Shown here in pieces: positions 28,997-36,885 of a stretch of DNA of 64,000 nt. Position 1 is the first letter of the stretch. Each line of letters begins with the position of its first letter. The position numbers and the translations under genes are program-made. Under the pieces are notes generated by a model, which had not been told where the DNA came from, searched no databases, and saw nothing but the letters and a program-made list of their open reading frames with translations. The stretch comes from Halomonas fontilapidosi (GTDB lineage: Bacteria > Pseudomonadota > Gammaproteobacteria > Pseudomonadales > Halomonadaceae). The stretch is taken from the NCBI RefSeq assembly GCF_014192285.1, contig NZ_JACHXQ010000010.1, positions 42,098 to 106,097 on the forward strand. Direction: 5' to 3'.

Positions 28997-29989
28997 ATGC
29001 ACGAGCACGGTCTTTCCCTGGAGGCGATCTACCAGGCGCGCCGGCGCATCGCCGACGAGGCGGTGCGCACGCCACTGGTGCGCTCGATGGCACTATCGAC
29101 GCGCTTCGATGCCGACATCCGGCTCAAGCTCGAGACCTGCCAGCCCACCGGCGCCTTCAAGCTGCGTGGCGCCGCCAATATGCTCGCCGCACTGATCGAG
29201 GCGCGCGGCCGTGAGGCGCTGGCAGCCGGGGTGGTGACGGCCTCCACCGGCAATCACGGCCGCGCGGTGGCTTACGCCGCCGCGCGGCTGGAGGTGCCGG
29301 CGGTTATCTGCCTGTCGCGGCTGGTGCCGACCAACAAGGTCGCCGCCATCGAGGCGCTGGGCGCCGAGGTACGACGCATCGGCGCCAGCCAGGACGAGGC
29401 GTTCGCCGAGGTCGAGCGGCTGGTGCGTGAGCGCGGCATGATTCTGATCCCGCCCTTCGACGACCCTAGGGTCGTGGCCGGGCAGGGCACCATCGGCCTC
29501 GAACTCATGGAGGACTGTCCGGACCTGGACCGGGTCATTGTCGGGCTCTCCGGCGGTGGCCTGCTGGGCGGCATCGGCGCGGCCGTTAAAGCGATTCGGC
29601 CCGCCTGCCGGGTCACCGGTGTGAGCCTGACCCGTGGCGCGGCCATGTGGGAGAGCCTCAAGGCCGGCCATCCGGTGGCGGTCGAGGAGGTCGAGAGCCT
29701 GGCAGACTCCCTGGGCGGCGGCATCGGATGCGACAACCGCTGTACCTTCGCCCTGGTGCGCAAGGTGATGGACGACCATGTTCAGGTCTCCGAGCGCGCC
29801 ATCGCCGAGGCCATGGTCGAACTCCTCGAGAACGAGAAGCAGCTGGTGGAAGGCGCCGCCGCCGTGGGCCTGGCGGCCATGCAGGAGCATGGTCTGGACG
29901 TTCGAGGACAGCGCGTGGCGTTGATCCTCTCGGGCAATGCGGTCTCGCTCGAGACCCTTGATCGGGCCCGGGTGATGGCGGGATATTGA
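28997..29989 (+). CDS. eutB: Hydroxyectoine-utilization dehydratase EutB (threonine-dehydratase-like)
   Basis: 330 residues from the ATG at 28997, with GGAGGAG upstream. Fold type II PLP enzyme: PLP Lys in 'TGAFKLRGAANML', 'VVTASTGNHGRAVAYAAAR', glycine loop 'IVGLSGGGLLGGIGAA' and 'LADSLGGGIGCDNRCTFAL'. It resembles the EutB branch rather than IlvA (no C-terminal ACT domain). EutB is known from ectoine/hydroxyectoine gene clusters, where EutABC are proposed to convert hydroxyectoine to ectoine. eutA and eutC are not adjacent here. A generic serine/threonine dehydratase is the alternative. Confidence 0.78.
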   Translation: MHEHGLSLEAIYQARRRIADEAVRTPLVRSMALSTRFDADIRLKLETCQPTGAFKLRGAANMLAALIEARGREALAAGVVTASTGNHGRAVAYAAARLEVPAVICLSRLVPTNKVAAIEALGAEVRRIGASQDEAFAEVERLVRERGMILIPPFDDPRVVAGQGTIGLELMEDCPDLDRVIVGLSGGGLLGGIGAAVKAIRPACRVTGVSLTRGAAMWESLKAGHPVAVEEVESLADSLGGGIGCDNRCTFALVRKVMDDHVQVSERAIAEAMVELLENEKQLVEGAAAVGLAAMQEHGLDVRGQRVALILSGNAVSLETLDRARVMAGY

Positions 29990-30094
29990 GGTTCGAGACT
30001 CCTCTCCGGCTGAGCCTCTTCGCGGTGCAACGACTTGTCTCGACGGCTCGGCTGACCCAGGCTGAGAATGACAACCGATTGAAGGAGATAAGCG

Positions 30095-30778
30095 ATGGCA
30101 ACGGTACTGGCCTTCGACGTGTATGGCACTCTGATCGATACCCATGGCGTCGTCGCCGAACTCGAGCAGCGTCTCGCCGGGCAGGATCGTTCGGACCTGG
30201 CGCCGGAATTCTCGCGCCGCTGGCGCGACAAGCAACTGGAGTACAGCTTCCGCCGAGGGCTGATGGGCGCCTACGCGGACTTCTCCCACTGCACCCGCGA
30301 GGCGCTGGAGTTTACCGACCGCGCCTTCCATACCCGCTTCTCGGAAACCGACAAGGAGCACCTGATGGGTGTCTATGCGCGTCTGCCGGCCTTCCCGGAC
30401 GCATCAGCCGCCCTGACTCGCCTTGCGGAAGCGGGAGTCCGCTGCGTGGCCTTCTCCAACGGTAGCCGTGAAGCGGTCGAGGGCCTGCTGACGCAAGCGG
30501 GAATCCGCGAACACTTCGAGTCAGTGGTCAGCGTCGATGAGATCAAGCGTTTCAAGCCCGATCCGGCGGTCTATGCCCACCTGCGCTATCGGCTCGAGAG
30601 CGAGCCCGGGGACACCTGGCTGGTCTCCAGCAATGCCTTCGACGTCATCGGCGCCCGCCATGCCGGCCTGCATGCCGCCTGGGTGCGCCGTATCCCCGAT
30701 GCGCCCTTCGACCCCTGGGGGATCGAGCCGGATATCACGGTGGCCGACCTCGAGGCCCTGGCCGAGCGACTCGGCTAG
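30095..30778 (+). CDS. HAD-superfamily haloacid dehalogenase type II
   Basis: 227 residues, with GAAGGAG upstream of the ATG. The nucleophile Asp8 lies in 'LAFDVYGTLIDTHG', with 'CVAFSNGSREAVEGLL', Lys in 'IKRFKPDPAVYAHLRYRL' and 'WLVSSNAFDVIGARHAGL', the pattern of L-2-haloacid dehalogenases. It may hydrolyse 2-haloalkanoates or an unrelated phosphate/halide substrate. It stands alone between eutB and a convergent rhodanese gene. Confidence 0.82.
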   Translation: MATVLAFDVYGTLIDTHGVVAELEQRLAGQDRSDLAPEFSRRWRDKQLEYSFRRGLMGAYADFSHCTREALEFTDRAFHTRFSETDKEHLMGVYARLPAFPDASAALTRLAEAGVRCVAFSNGSREAVEGLLTQAGIREHFESVVSVDEIKRFKPDPAVYAHLRYRLESEPGDTWLVSSNAFDVIGARHAGLHAAWVRRIPDAPFDPWGIEPDITVADLEALAERLG

Positions 30779-30797
30779 TTCCGCCAGCATGACGGCA

Positions 30798-30832
30798 AGC
30801 GCCCCGCGACCGGTTTTCGGCCGCGGGGCGCT
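30798..30832. terminator. Bidirectional terminator, HAD gene / rhodanese gene
   Basis: AGCGCCCCGCG and CGCGGGGCGCT form a perfect 11-base stem whose loop contains a further CCG/CGG pairing around TTTT. It lies between convergent genes. Confidence 0.65.
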
Positions 30833-30858
30833 GTGCGATGGACCTGCAGGCGGCGAGG

Positions 30859-31815
30859 TTAGTCGCTCAGCTCGCCAACGCTGACGGTGCCCCGGTCGGC
30901 CAGTTGGATGGGGCGCTCATCGTCCTGAGTCCAGGCAGCCATGGAGCCATCGTACATGGTGACGTTGTCCAGTCCGCCGACTTCGCTGAGCTGGAACCAG
31001 CCGCTGGCGGCCCAGTGACCAGTGTTGCAGAAGGCCACGGTGGGCGCCTCTCGGTCGAGGCCCAGTTCGTCGATACGAGCCTTCAGCGAGTCCGGCTGCA
31101 GGTAGTAGGCCCCGTCGCGTGCCTCGAGACTGCCATCATGGGGCAGGTTCACCGAGCCGGGAATGGTGCCCGGCACGCGAGCGGCAGGGGACTGGGTTTG
31201 GCCTTTGAAAAAGGCCGGTGGACGGGCGTCGACCAGCGTTTCATCGGCTTCTCGCGCCGCTTCCACTTCCTGGGTAGTGGCCAGCAGATGCTCCTGCAGC
31301 GTGGCCGAGAAATCGGCTGTCTGGGGAGCGCTCGCCGTGCCACTGGCGATTTCGAAGCCCTGCTGCTCCCAGCCGGCGAAGCCGCCGTTGAGGATCGAGA
31401 CCTCGTCGTGGCCCAGGGCCTTGAAGGTCCAGTAGACGCGAGCCGCGCTGCCGAAGTCGGTGGGCCCGGTGCCGGCCGAGACCACCACCACGGTGTCGTC
31501 GTTGTCGATACCCAAGCCGCCGATCAGGCTCTCCAGGTCTTCCACAGCGGGCATCAGGCCGGCGACCCCGTCGCGGCTCTCGCGCCAGCCGGCATCGGTA
31601 TAGCTGCTGTAGTGGCTGCCGGGGATGCGGGCGGCCTCGAAGCTCTCGCGATCGCCACCGTCATCGATGGCAGAACGCACGTCAAGCACGACCAGATCAT
31701 CGCTGCCGAGTTGGTTATCGAGCCATTCGGCATCGACGAGAGGGGAGGGGTGTAGGGCATGTGCCGGGCCGGCAAGTGCCAGGGTGCCAGCGGCCAGAAG
31801 GAGTCGAGTGCGCAT
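30859..31815 (-). CDS. Exported two-domain rhodanese (thiosulfate/mercaptopyruvate sulfurtransferase)
   Basis: 318 residues with a signal peptide (MRTRLLLAAGTLALAGPAHA). Two rhodanese domains are present. The first (about 25-145) has 'VVVVSAGTGP' where the cysteine would sit and is therefore catalytically silent. The second (about 170-300) has the active Cys in 'TVAFCNTGHWAASGWF'. Such tandem enzymes transfer sulfane sulfur to cyanide or thiols, here in the periplasm. The layout resembles SseA and YnjE. Confidence 0.85.
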   Translation of the reverse strand: MRTRLLLAAGTLALAGPAHALHPSPLVDAEWLDNQLGSDDLVVLDVRSAIDDGGDRESFEAARIPGSHYSSYTDAGWRESRDGVAGLMPAVEDLESLIGGLGIDNDDTVVVVSAGTGPTDFGSAARVYWTFKALGHDEVSILNGGFAGWEQQGFEIASGTASAPQTADFSATLQEHLLATTQEVEAAREADETLVDARPPAFFKGQTQSPAARVPGTIPGSVNLPHDGSLEARDGAYYLQPDSLKARIDELGLDREAPTVAFCNTGHWAASGWFQLSEVGGLDNVTMYDGSMAAWTQDDERPIQLADRGTVSVGELSD

Positions 31816-31973
31816 GGGGCTATCTCTTCGTCAGGTAGATGCAGTGTGGGCCCATGCTGCAACGGATTGGGTACACCCTTCAAAGAATAAATACTATTTT
31901 TTTTATTCCGTAGTGAGCTAAGCCGCACCTCCCTGTGCTGCTCTCGGCAAGTGTCTTCGCCAACATCGCCGGC

Positions 31974-32549
31974 TTACTCGGCCGGTTTCCAGGCGTGACC
32001 GGCGAAGGCTTCATCCACTTCTGGGTGATTGATGTGGTTGGAATAGTTGGAAAGCGTCTTGACGGCCAGGGCCAGCACGATCTGCAGTACCAGCTGCTCC
32101 TCGAAACCTGCATCCAGGAACGCCTCGACGTCGGACGGCGTCGGCTTGCCCCGGCTCTCGAACATCACCTTGGTGAACTTGGCCAGCGCCGCCAGCCGCT
32201 CGTCGGGAATCGGCTGGTCGTTGCGAATCGCCTCTAGCACCTCGGCCGGCACCTGGGACATCTTCTCACCCAGCATGCTGTGGGCGGACATGCAGTAGCT
32301 GCAGCCGTTAAGGCGACTGATGGTCAGGAAAACCACCTCCTGCTCGGGCGGTGTGAAGCCGGAATCCTCGCGGAACAGCTCGTAGCCGTGCAGGTAGGTA
32401 TCCAGGACGCCCGGTGCCTTGGCCATGCCCTCATACATGTTAGGCACGAAACCCAGCTTGGCATTGGCCTGCTCGAGCAGCGGCTTCGCCTTGGCATCGG
32501 CGTTGTCCAGGGTCTGGGGGGGGAGTTGCATTTGATAGTCGGCGGACAT
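31974..32549 (-). CDS. Carboxymuconolactone decarboxylase/AhpD-like protein
   Basis: 191 residues from the ATG at 32549. It has the AhpD redox motif Cys-x-x-Cys-x-x-x-His in 'LNGCSYCMSAHSMLGEK', with 'KLGFVPNMYEGMAKAPG' upstream and 'NYSNHINHPEVD' near the C-terminus. The family reduces peroxides or peroxiredoxins through the paired cysteines. The gene is directly downstream of a TetR regulator and has a large palindrome 40-70 bases before its start, so derepression by a reactive compound is likely. Confidence 0.82.
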   Translation of the reverse strand: MSADYQMQLPPQTLDNADAKAKPLLEQANAKLGFVPNMYEGMAKAPGVLDTYLHGYELFREDSGFTPPEQEVVFLTISRLNGCSYCMSAHSMLGEKMSQVPAEVLEAIRNDQPIPDERLAALAKFTKVMFESRGKPTPSDVEAFLDAGFEEQLVLQIVLALAVKTLSNYSNHINHPEVDEAFAGHAWKPAE

Positions 32550-32588
32550 GGTGCGTGTCTCCTTCGTTGTGGTGGGTGCTGCACGTTG

Positions 32589-32620
32589 GTCATTTATGGA
32601 ATGATCGTTCCATAAATGAC
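32589..32620. promoter_or_regulatory. TetR operator between regulator and AhpD-like gene
   Basis: A perfect 13-base inverted repeat, GTCATTTATGGAA and TTCCATAAATGAC, is separated by TGATCG. It lies between the TetR stop (32632) and the AhpD-like start (32549). The core half-site GATCGTTCCATAA occurs again just upstream of the TetR gene. Confidence 0.75.
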
Positions 32621-32631
32621 GTAAAAAAGGC

Positions 32632-33222
32632 TTAGCGTCGCAGCCCATTCAGCAGCAGCGCTGCTGTCTGACCGGCCTGGTCGGCGTCCGCCCCGCTTTT
32701 CAACAGGGTCCTGAGCCCGGCCATGCCCATTGTCAGATAACTGGCGAGGACGGATGGATCTCGCTCCGGGGCGATCTCACCCTCTACCTGAGCCCGTTCC
32801 ACCGCCTGCTGGAAAACTGCCGTGATGGCGGCGATGCTCTGACGGGCATGCTGCGAGGGCAGGCCATCCTGCTGACCCAACTCGCTGGCGGAGTTGAAGA
32901 TTAAGCAGCCCAGAGCGGCGCGGTCGCTGCCGGCCTCCTGCGTTGTGTCACGGAACAACGCCTCCAGAAAGCTCATCGCTGAGGGGGCGGCGTCCAGCTG
33001 ACGCTCGAGGCGCCTGACCAGGGACTCGCGATAGCGCCCGATGGCCTTCAGGAACAGCTGCTCCTTGCTGCCGAAGGCCTGGTAGAGGCTGCTGCGCGAG
33101 AGGCGCATGGCCTCGAGCAGCTCCCGGGTCGACGCGCTTTCGTAGCCGCGTGCCCAGAAGACTCGCATGGCGGCGTCGGTAGCCTCGTCCGGGCTATAGG
33201 CGATGGGGCGTCCTCGTGTCAT
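32632..33222 (-). CDS. TetR/AcrR-family repressor
   Basis: 196 residues from the ATG at 33222. Helix-turn-helix region: 'ESASTRELLEAMRLSRSS' followed by 'LYQAFGSKEQLFLKAIGRY'. The C-terminal domain holds a single Cys in 'RAALGCLIFNSASELGQQ', as in several TetR repressors that sense electrophiles or oxidants. Operator-like sequence lies both upstream of it and before the AhpD-like gene downstream, supporting autoregulation plus control of that gene. Confidence 0.85.
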   Translation of the reverse strand: MTRGRPIAYSPDEATDAAMRVFWARGYESASTRELLEAMRLSRSSLYQAFGSKEQLFLKAIGRYRESLVRRLERQLDAAPSAMSFLEALFRDTTQEAGSDRAALGCLIFNSASELGQQDGLPSQHARQSIAAITAVFQQAVERAQVEGEIAPERDPSVLASYLTMGMAGLRTLLKSGADADQAGQTAALLLNGLRR

Positions 33223-33236
33223 GCCGAGAAATTTAG

Positions 33237-33254
33237 TATCGATCGTTCCATAAT
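33237..33254. promoter_or_regulatory. TetR operator, autoregulatory copy
   Basis: TATCGATCGTTCCATAAT contains the 13-base half GATCGTTCCATAA, identical to the core of the large palindrome at 32589-32620. The opposite arm is degenerate. It lies 15-32 bases upstream of the TetR start. Confidence 0.5.
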
Positions 33255-33290
33255 TCAAGGGGCGACAGATCACCTGCCACTTGCTATGGC

Positions 33291-33320
33291 TGTAAGGTGC
33301 GTGTCGCAGCGTCGACAGAG
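33291..33320 (+). promoter_or_regulatory. ECF sigma promoter of the TTL-ligase operon
   Basis: TGTAAGG (33291-33297), 15 bases, then CGACAGAG (33313-33320), about 60 bases before the ligase start. The same pair with the same spacing occurs before five other transcription units within the next 15 kb, including the ECF sigma gene itself. Confidence 0.75.
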
Positions 33321-33379
33321 TACCCAGACACCATGATTTACATCACGACGATCAACAGGGTCGACAGGAGATTCCGAGC

Positions 33380-35890
33380 ATGACGGAGCAGCATTCGCCG
33401 ACAAGGCGGTTTTGGCTGGGCGGCAAGCGGGCTGCCGAGCAGGACCGGTTCTTCCGTGAGGCCCTGGAACCTCTGGGCTGGCAGCTTGGCGACGAGCACG
33501 ACTGGGACGCCGGCTGGATCACCGGCATGCCGGATGCCGCTCAGTTCCGGCGGGTCTCGCCGACGCGCAAGATGAACCACTTTCCGGGCAATGCGGCGCT
33601 CACGGTCAAGAGCCGCCTGCACGACAGCCTCGCCACGCTTCGCGAGCGGATTCACGAGAGCCATGGGCCCGACCATGAGCTTGCCCGGCGGCTGGCGTTC
33701 TTTCCCCCTGCCTATGTGATGCCCGACGACTACCATGCGCTCCAGGAGGCTGCGCAGGCCGCCCCCGATAAGCGCTGGATCCTCAAGCCGACCAATGCCT
33801 CCAAGGGCAAGGGCGTGAGGGTGCTCAAGGATACCGCAGCGGCGCCGCTCGCCAGGGACAGGCTGGTCCAGGAATATCTGGCTAACCCGCATACCATCCG
33901 CGGCCACAAGTATGTCCTGCGGCTTTACGTGCTGATCACCTCGCTTGCGCCGCTGCGCGTCTATCTTTACCGCCAGGGCTTCGCCAAACTGGCCTCAGAG
34001 CCGTGGGATCCCGAGGATGCCGACAATCCCTACAGCCAGCTGACCAACCCCGACATCAACGCGCTGAACAGCCGCGCCGAGGTGCCGGTGGAGTTCATCG
34101 ACCTGGAACGTTATCGCCAGTGGCTGCGCGACCAGGGACACGACGATGCTGCCCTCTTCGCGCGCATCGAGGATCTGGTGGCCCTGACCACGATCTCTGC
34201 CGTGGATGCCATGCGACATCGCACAGCCGAGGCCGGTGCCGACCCGCGCGGCTGCTACGAGCTGCTGGGACTCGACTGCCTGGTGGACGACACCCTCAAG
34301 CCGTGGATCCTGGAGTGCAACCTCAGCCCGTCGCTGGGTATCTGTGCCGCCCCGGAAACGGGAGGACGCGTGGAAGAGGCGGTCAAGGGCGGCCTGGTGC
34401 ATGACATGGTCTCGCTGGTCGACATTCCCGGCGAGGCGGACGTTGCCGCAGAGGGCGCGGATGACGCCGCACGGTTGGTCGCCGATGCCGAGGCCGAGCA
34501 GGCACGTGCCGGCGGCTTCCGTCGGCTGCTCCCGGCCACCGACCCCGAGCGTTATCTGCCCTATTTCACGCTCCCCACCCCGGCCGACCTGCAGCTGGCC
34601 GAGGCGCTGGCGGGGCGTTCCCTGCCCGCCCTGCAGCTGCAGCGGCGTCATGTGGCGGAACTGGTCGATGAGGAGCGTCTCGCCCTCTATGACACGCGCA
34701 GCGGCCGCTACTATCTACCCAACGATACGGCGGCTCTAACCTGGCTGCTGGCGACCGAAGGGCTGGACCCCGCTGCCATCGCCGATGAGCTGGCGCGCGC
34801 CACCAGCGACGCGGGTGGGCCGGTGGAGCGCTCGGCCCTGCGTCGTGACGTCTGGAATACCCTGCATGACTGGTGCCGTACCGGGCTGCTCTGCCAGCAG
34901 GGGACTTCACCGGCAGCGTTGCCGCGCGAAGATGAGCGCCACGCTCAGGTGCTGCCGCCCGTTTCGTCATCTGGGCGGCCCATGAGGCTCCAGCTGGACG
35001 GTCGTCACTGGGCGTTGGACGTGGGCAAAGGCCCCGCCATGGCGCGCTTGACGGCATGGTTCGGCGCGCGGTTGTCACCGCTTGATGATAAGGCGGCGAG
35101 CCGGTTGCCGCGGCTGACGGTACTTCGCGAGTCTGGTGGCTATGCCCTGGCCAGCGATGACCGTCTGCTGGCATCGCGGTTGACGCTTTCTCAGTTAGGC
35201 CCGACGTTGACGGCGCATCTGGTTCAAAAAGCCGCGACACCCGGCCATCCGGTGGTCGATGCGGCGCTGTGGATTACGCCTCACGGGGACGGGGTGCTCT
35301 GCCTGCTACCTGACGAGGCAGATAGCCACGCCTTACTGGCGCGACTTCAGGAAGCAGCAGGTGGGCTGTTGACCCGCGGCGTGCGTCTGGACCTCTCGAA
35401 TCCAGCGATCGCCAAACCCCTGGACGCCCCTCTGACGGGGTTCTCTACCGAGGCGCCGACCGAATTGCCCGGTTCCGTGGCTCTGCGCGGCATGCTGCTA
35501 CCGGCCGGAGCATCTACCGAGCAGGCCCTTGCCCCGGTCGCCATGCTGGAGGCGCTGGGTGCCCTGTTGCCGAATTGCCTGACCGGCGATGACCAGGTGC
35601 TGGATGGCCACAGCGTGACGGTTCTGAGTGATTGGCTCGCCACCCTGGCCGCATTTGCCATAAAGACTGGGCCGGATGCGCCGGATGCCGCTTCGCTGAC
35701 AGAGTGGCTGGTCAAGCAGACAGTCACTGCTCCCGCGGTCGATCCTCCCGCCATGGTGAGGGGGGTGACCGCGGCACGTGCATGCGGTGATGCCTTCGGC
35801 ATCACCGATGAAGAGGACGGCCGCCAGGCCGACTTCACTGCCAGACGACATGCCAGGCATGTCGAATATCGCGTATCAAGGAGGTCATGA
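33380..35890 (+). CDS. Tubulin-tyrosine-ligase-like amino-acid ligase fused to a PqqD-like peptide-binding domain
   Basis: 836 residues. Residues about 10-345 match eukaryotic TTL/TTLL ligases: 'KMNHFPGN', 'FFPPAYVMPDDY', ATP-binding 'WILKPTNASKGKGVRVL' (Lys136, Lys144), 'GHKYVLRLYVLITSLAPLRV', 'YELLGLDCLVD', and metal-binding 'LKPWILECNLSPSLG' (Glu312, Asn314). Residues about 420-505 fit PqqD: 'RYYLPNDTAALTWLLATEG' and 'LHDWCRTGLL'. PqqD domains bind leader peptides of modified peptides. Residues about 535-780 look like an HprK-type fold whose P-loop is lost ('GDGVLCLLPDEADSHALL'); this is a weak inference. TTL enzymes add amino acids to acidic protein tails. The next gene, overlapping by coupling, encodes such a tail. 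Reaction and amino acid added are unknown. Confidence 0.85.
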   Translation: MTEQHSPTRRFWLGGKRAAEQDRFFREALEPLGWQLGDEHDWDAGWITGMPDAAQFRRVSPTRKMNHFPGNAALTVKSRLHDSLATLRERIHESHGPDHELARRLAFFPPAYVMPDDYHALQEAAQAAPDKRWILKPTNASKGKGVRVLKDTAAAPLARDRLVQEYLANPHTIRGHKYVLRLYVLITSLAPLRVYLYRQGFAKLASEPWDPEDADNPYSQLTNPDINALNSRAEVPVEFIDLERYRQWLRDQGHDDAALFARIEDLVALTTISAVDAMRHRTAEAGADPRGCYELLGLDCLVDDTLKPWILECNLSPSLGICAAPETGGRVEEAVKGGLVHDMVSLVDIPGEADVAAEGADDAARLVADAEAEQARAGGFRRLLPATDPERYLPYFTLPTPADLQLAEALAGRSLPALQLQRRHVAELVDEERLALYDTRSGRYYLPNDTAALTWLLATEGLDPAAIADELARATSDAGGPVERSALRRDVWNTLHDWCRTGLLCQQGTSPAALPREDERHAQVLPPVSSSGRPMRLQLDGRHWALDVGKGPAMARLTAWFGARLSPLDDKAASRLPRLTVLRESGGYALASDDRLLASRLTLSQLGPTLTAHLVQKAATPGHPVVDAALWITPHGDGVLCLLPDEADSHALLARLQEAAGGLLTRGVRLDLSNPAIAKPLDAPLTGFSTEAPTELPGSVALRGMLLPAGASTEQALAPVAMLEALGALLPNCLTGDDQVLDGHSVTVLSDWLATLAAFAIKTGPDAPDAASLTEWLVKQTVTAPAVDPPAMVRGVTAARACGDAFGITDEEDGRQADFTARRHARHVEYRVSRRS

Positions 35891-35892
35891 TC

Positions 35893-36180
35893 ATGACACT
35901 GCAAGATGAGAAGCGTCGTAGTCTGCTGAGTCGTCTTAGCCGTCAGCTGGGCTATACGGCACCGGCACTCGCTCTGGTTGCCAGCGGAGCGGCCTTCCAG
36001 GCCGTGGCCGGTGAGACCGCCACCGAGCTTGGATACACCAACGGCCAGGAGGCGCCCCTGATGTTGGCCGAGGCCCATGCTGAGGGTGGTGCCGAAGCCG
36101 AAGGTGAGGCCGAAGGAGAAGAAGAAGCAGAAGGCGAAGGCGAAGGCGAAGCGGAAGGCGAAGGTGAAGCGGAGGGATAA
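35893..36180 (+). CDS. Acidic-tail protein, probable substrate of the TTL-like ligase
   Basis: 95 residues. The start at 35893 is preferred over the ATG at 35887 because AAGGAGGT (35878-35885) is seven bases before it. Residues 1-20 are basic with Lys-Arg-Arg and heptad leucines (EKRRSLLSRLSRQLG). Residues 21-39 are a hydrophobic stretch ending QAVAG, signal-peptide-like. Residues 56-65 read LMLAEAHAEG. Residues 63-95 are almost only Ala, Glu and Gly (EGEAEGEEEAEGEGEG...). It overlaps the ligase operon and shares its leader, without gaps for 65 residues, with the tailed cytochrome at 47913. The acidic tail resembles the alpha-tubulin C-terminus, the classical TTL substrate. Confidence 0.8.
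   Translation: MTLQDEKRRSLLSRLSRQLGYTAPALALVASGAAFQAVAGETATELGYTNGQEAPLMLAEAHAEGGAEAEGEAEGEEEAEGEGEGEAEGEGEAEG
36079..36177 (+). repeat. Short tandem repeat encoding the Ala-Glu-Gly tail
   Basis: Degenerate units of GAAGGCGAAG/GAGGCCGAAG encode Glu-Gly-Glu-Ala in varied register over about 33 codons. Synonymous variation (GAA/GAG, GGT/GGC/GGA) shows that it is kept at protein level and is not a recent slippage expansion alone. Confidence 0.75.
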
Positions 36181-36206
36181 GCCTGACGCTGCCCGTCTGC
36201 ATGGAA

Positions 36207-36235
36207 CCAGGTCCGTCACCTCGGTGGCGGCCTGG
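36207..36235 (+). terminator. Hairpin between tail gene and DinB gene
   Basis: CCAGG/CCTGG, CCG/CGG and CACC/GGTG pair in register, giving a bulged stem of 12 pairs. It could partly terminate the ligase-tail transcript, or protect the abundant tail mRNA. No T-run. Confidence 0.4.
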
Positions 36236-36309
36236 CCCCGGCCGTCTTCCATACGCCGCCTTGCGGCCATCACTGACGTACCCACAGTGGACCTCACAGG
36301 ATACCCGTC

Positions 36310-36885
36310 ATGACATCACGCCACCCCCAGCCGTCTTCTGATACGGCGCGTCTCGTCGAGGAGAACCTGCTGTCCCTTGCCCAGTTGAGGGACATGGTCG
36401 GGTCTCTTTCCCCCGACATCTATCAACAGGCGTTCGGCGAATACGGCCGTCATACGCTGGGCAAGCACGTGCGCCATATCATCGACCATTACGATGCGCT
36501 CCTCGACGGTCTCGACCGCGGAGAAGAGTTCATCGACTACGAGCATCGCCGGCGCGATGCGGTTCTCGAGCAATGGCCACAGCACGCTGCAAGCCATCTG
36601 GCGGGGCTCGAGACACGGCTAACGTCAATGGTTAGTGGGCCTGCGCCGGACGCGCTGACCCTGGGCTACCCCATGGACGATACAAGGCTCTCCCTGGCCT
36701 CCAGCCTGGAGCGTGAACTTGCCTTCCTGACCAGCCACAGCATTCACCATATGGCGATCATTGCTCTCTTGGCTGAGCAGGCGGGCATCCATCTGCCCGA
36801 GTCATTTGGGGTACATCCCTCCACCCTTCGCCACTGGCAGCGGACGTCCGTGAAGCAGGCACTGTCCTCACGGAGGAGTGCCTGA
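36310..36885 (+). CDS. DinB-family four-helix protein
   Basis: 191 residues. The DinB/YfiT-like fold is suggested by metal-type histidines in 'LGKHVRHIIDHYDALLDGL' and 'FLTSHSIHHMAIIALLAEQAG' (His triad arrangement), with helical spacing throughout. DinB proteins include thiol-dependent transferases and hydrolases that use a divalent metal. The stop overlaps the start of the following DUF302 gene (TGATG). It probably belongs to the ligase operon, after a 129-base gap. Confidence 0.75.
   Translation: MTSRHPQPSSDTARLVEENLLSLAQLRDMVGSLSPDIYQQAFGEYGRHTLGKHVRHIIDHYDALLDGLDRGEEFIDYEHRRRDAVLEQWPQHAASHLAGLETRLTSMVSGPAPDALTLGYPMDDTRLSLASSLERELAFLTSHSIHHMAIIALLAEQAGIHLPESFGVHPSTLRHWQRTSVKQALSSRRSA

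Noticed and set aside
36079..36177. Ala-Glu-Gly repeat as a simple sequencing or slippage artefact
   Set aside because: The codons vary synonymously while the residues stay Ala/Glu/Gly, and the same leader-repeat arrangement recurs independently at 47913.
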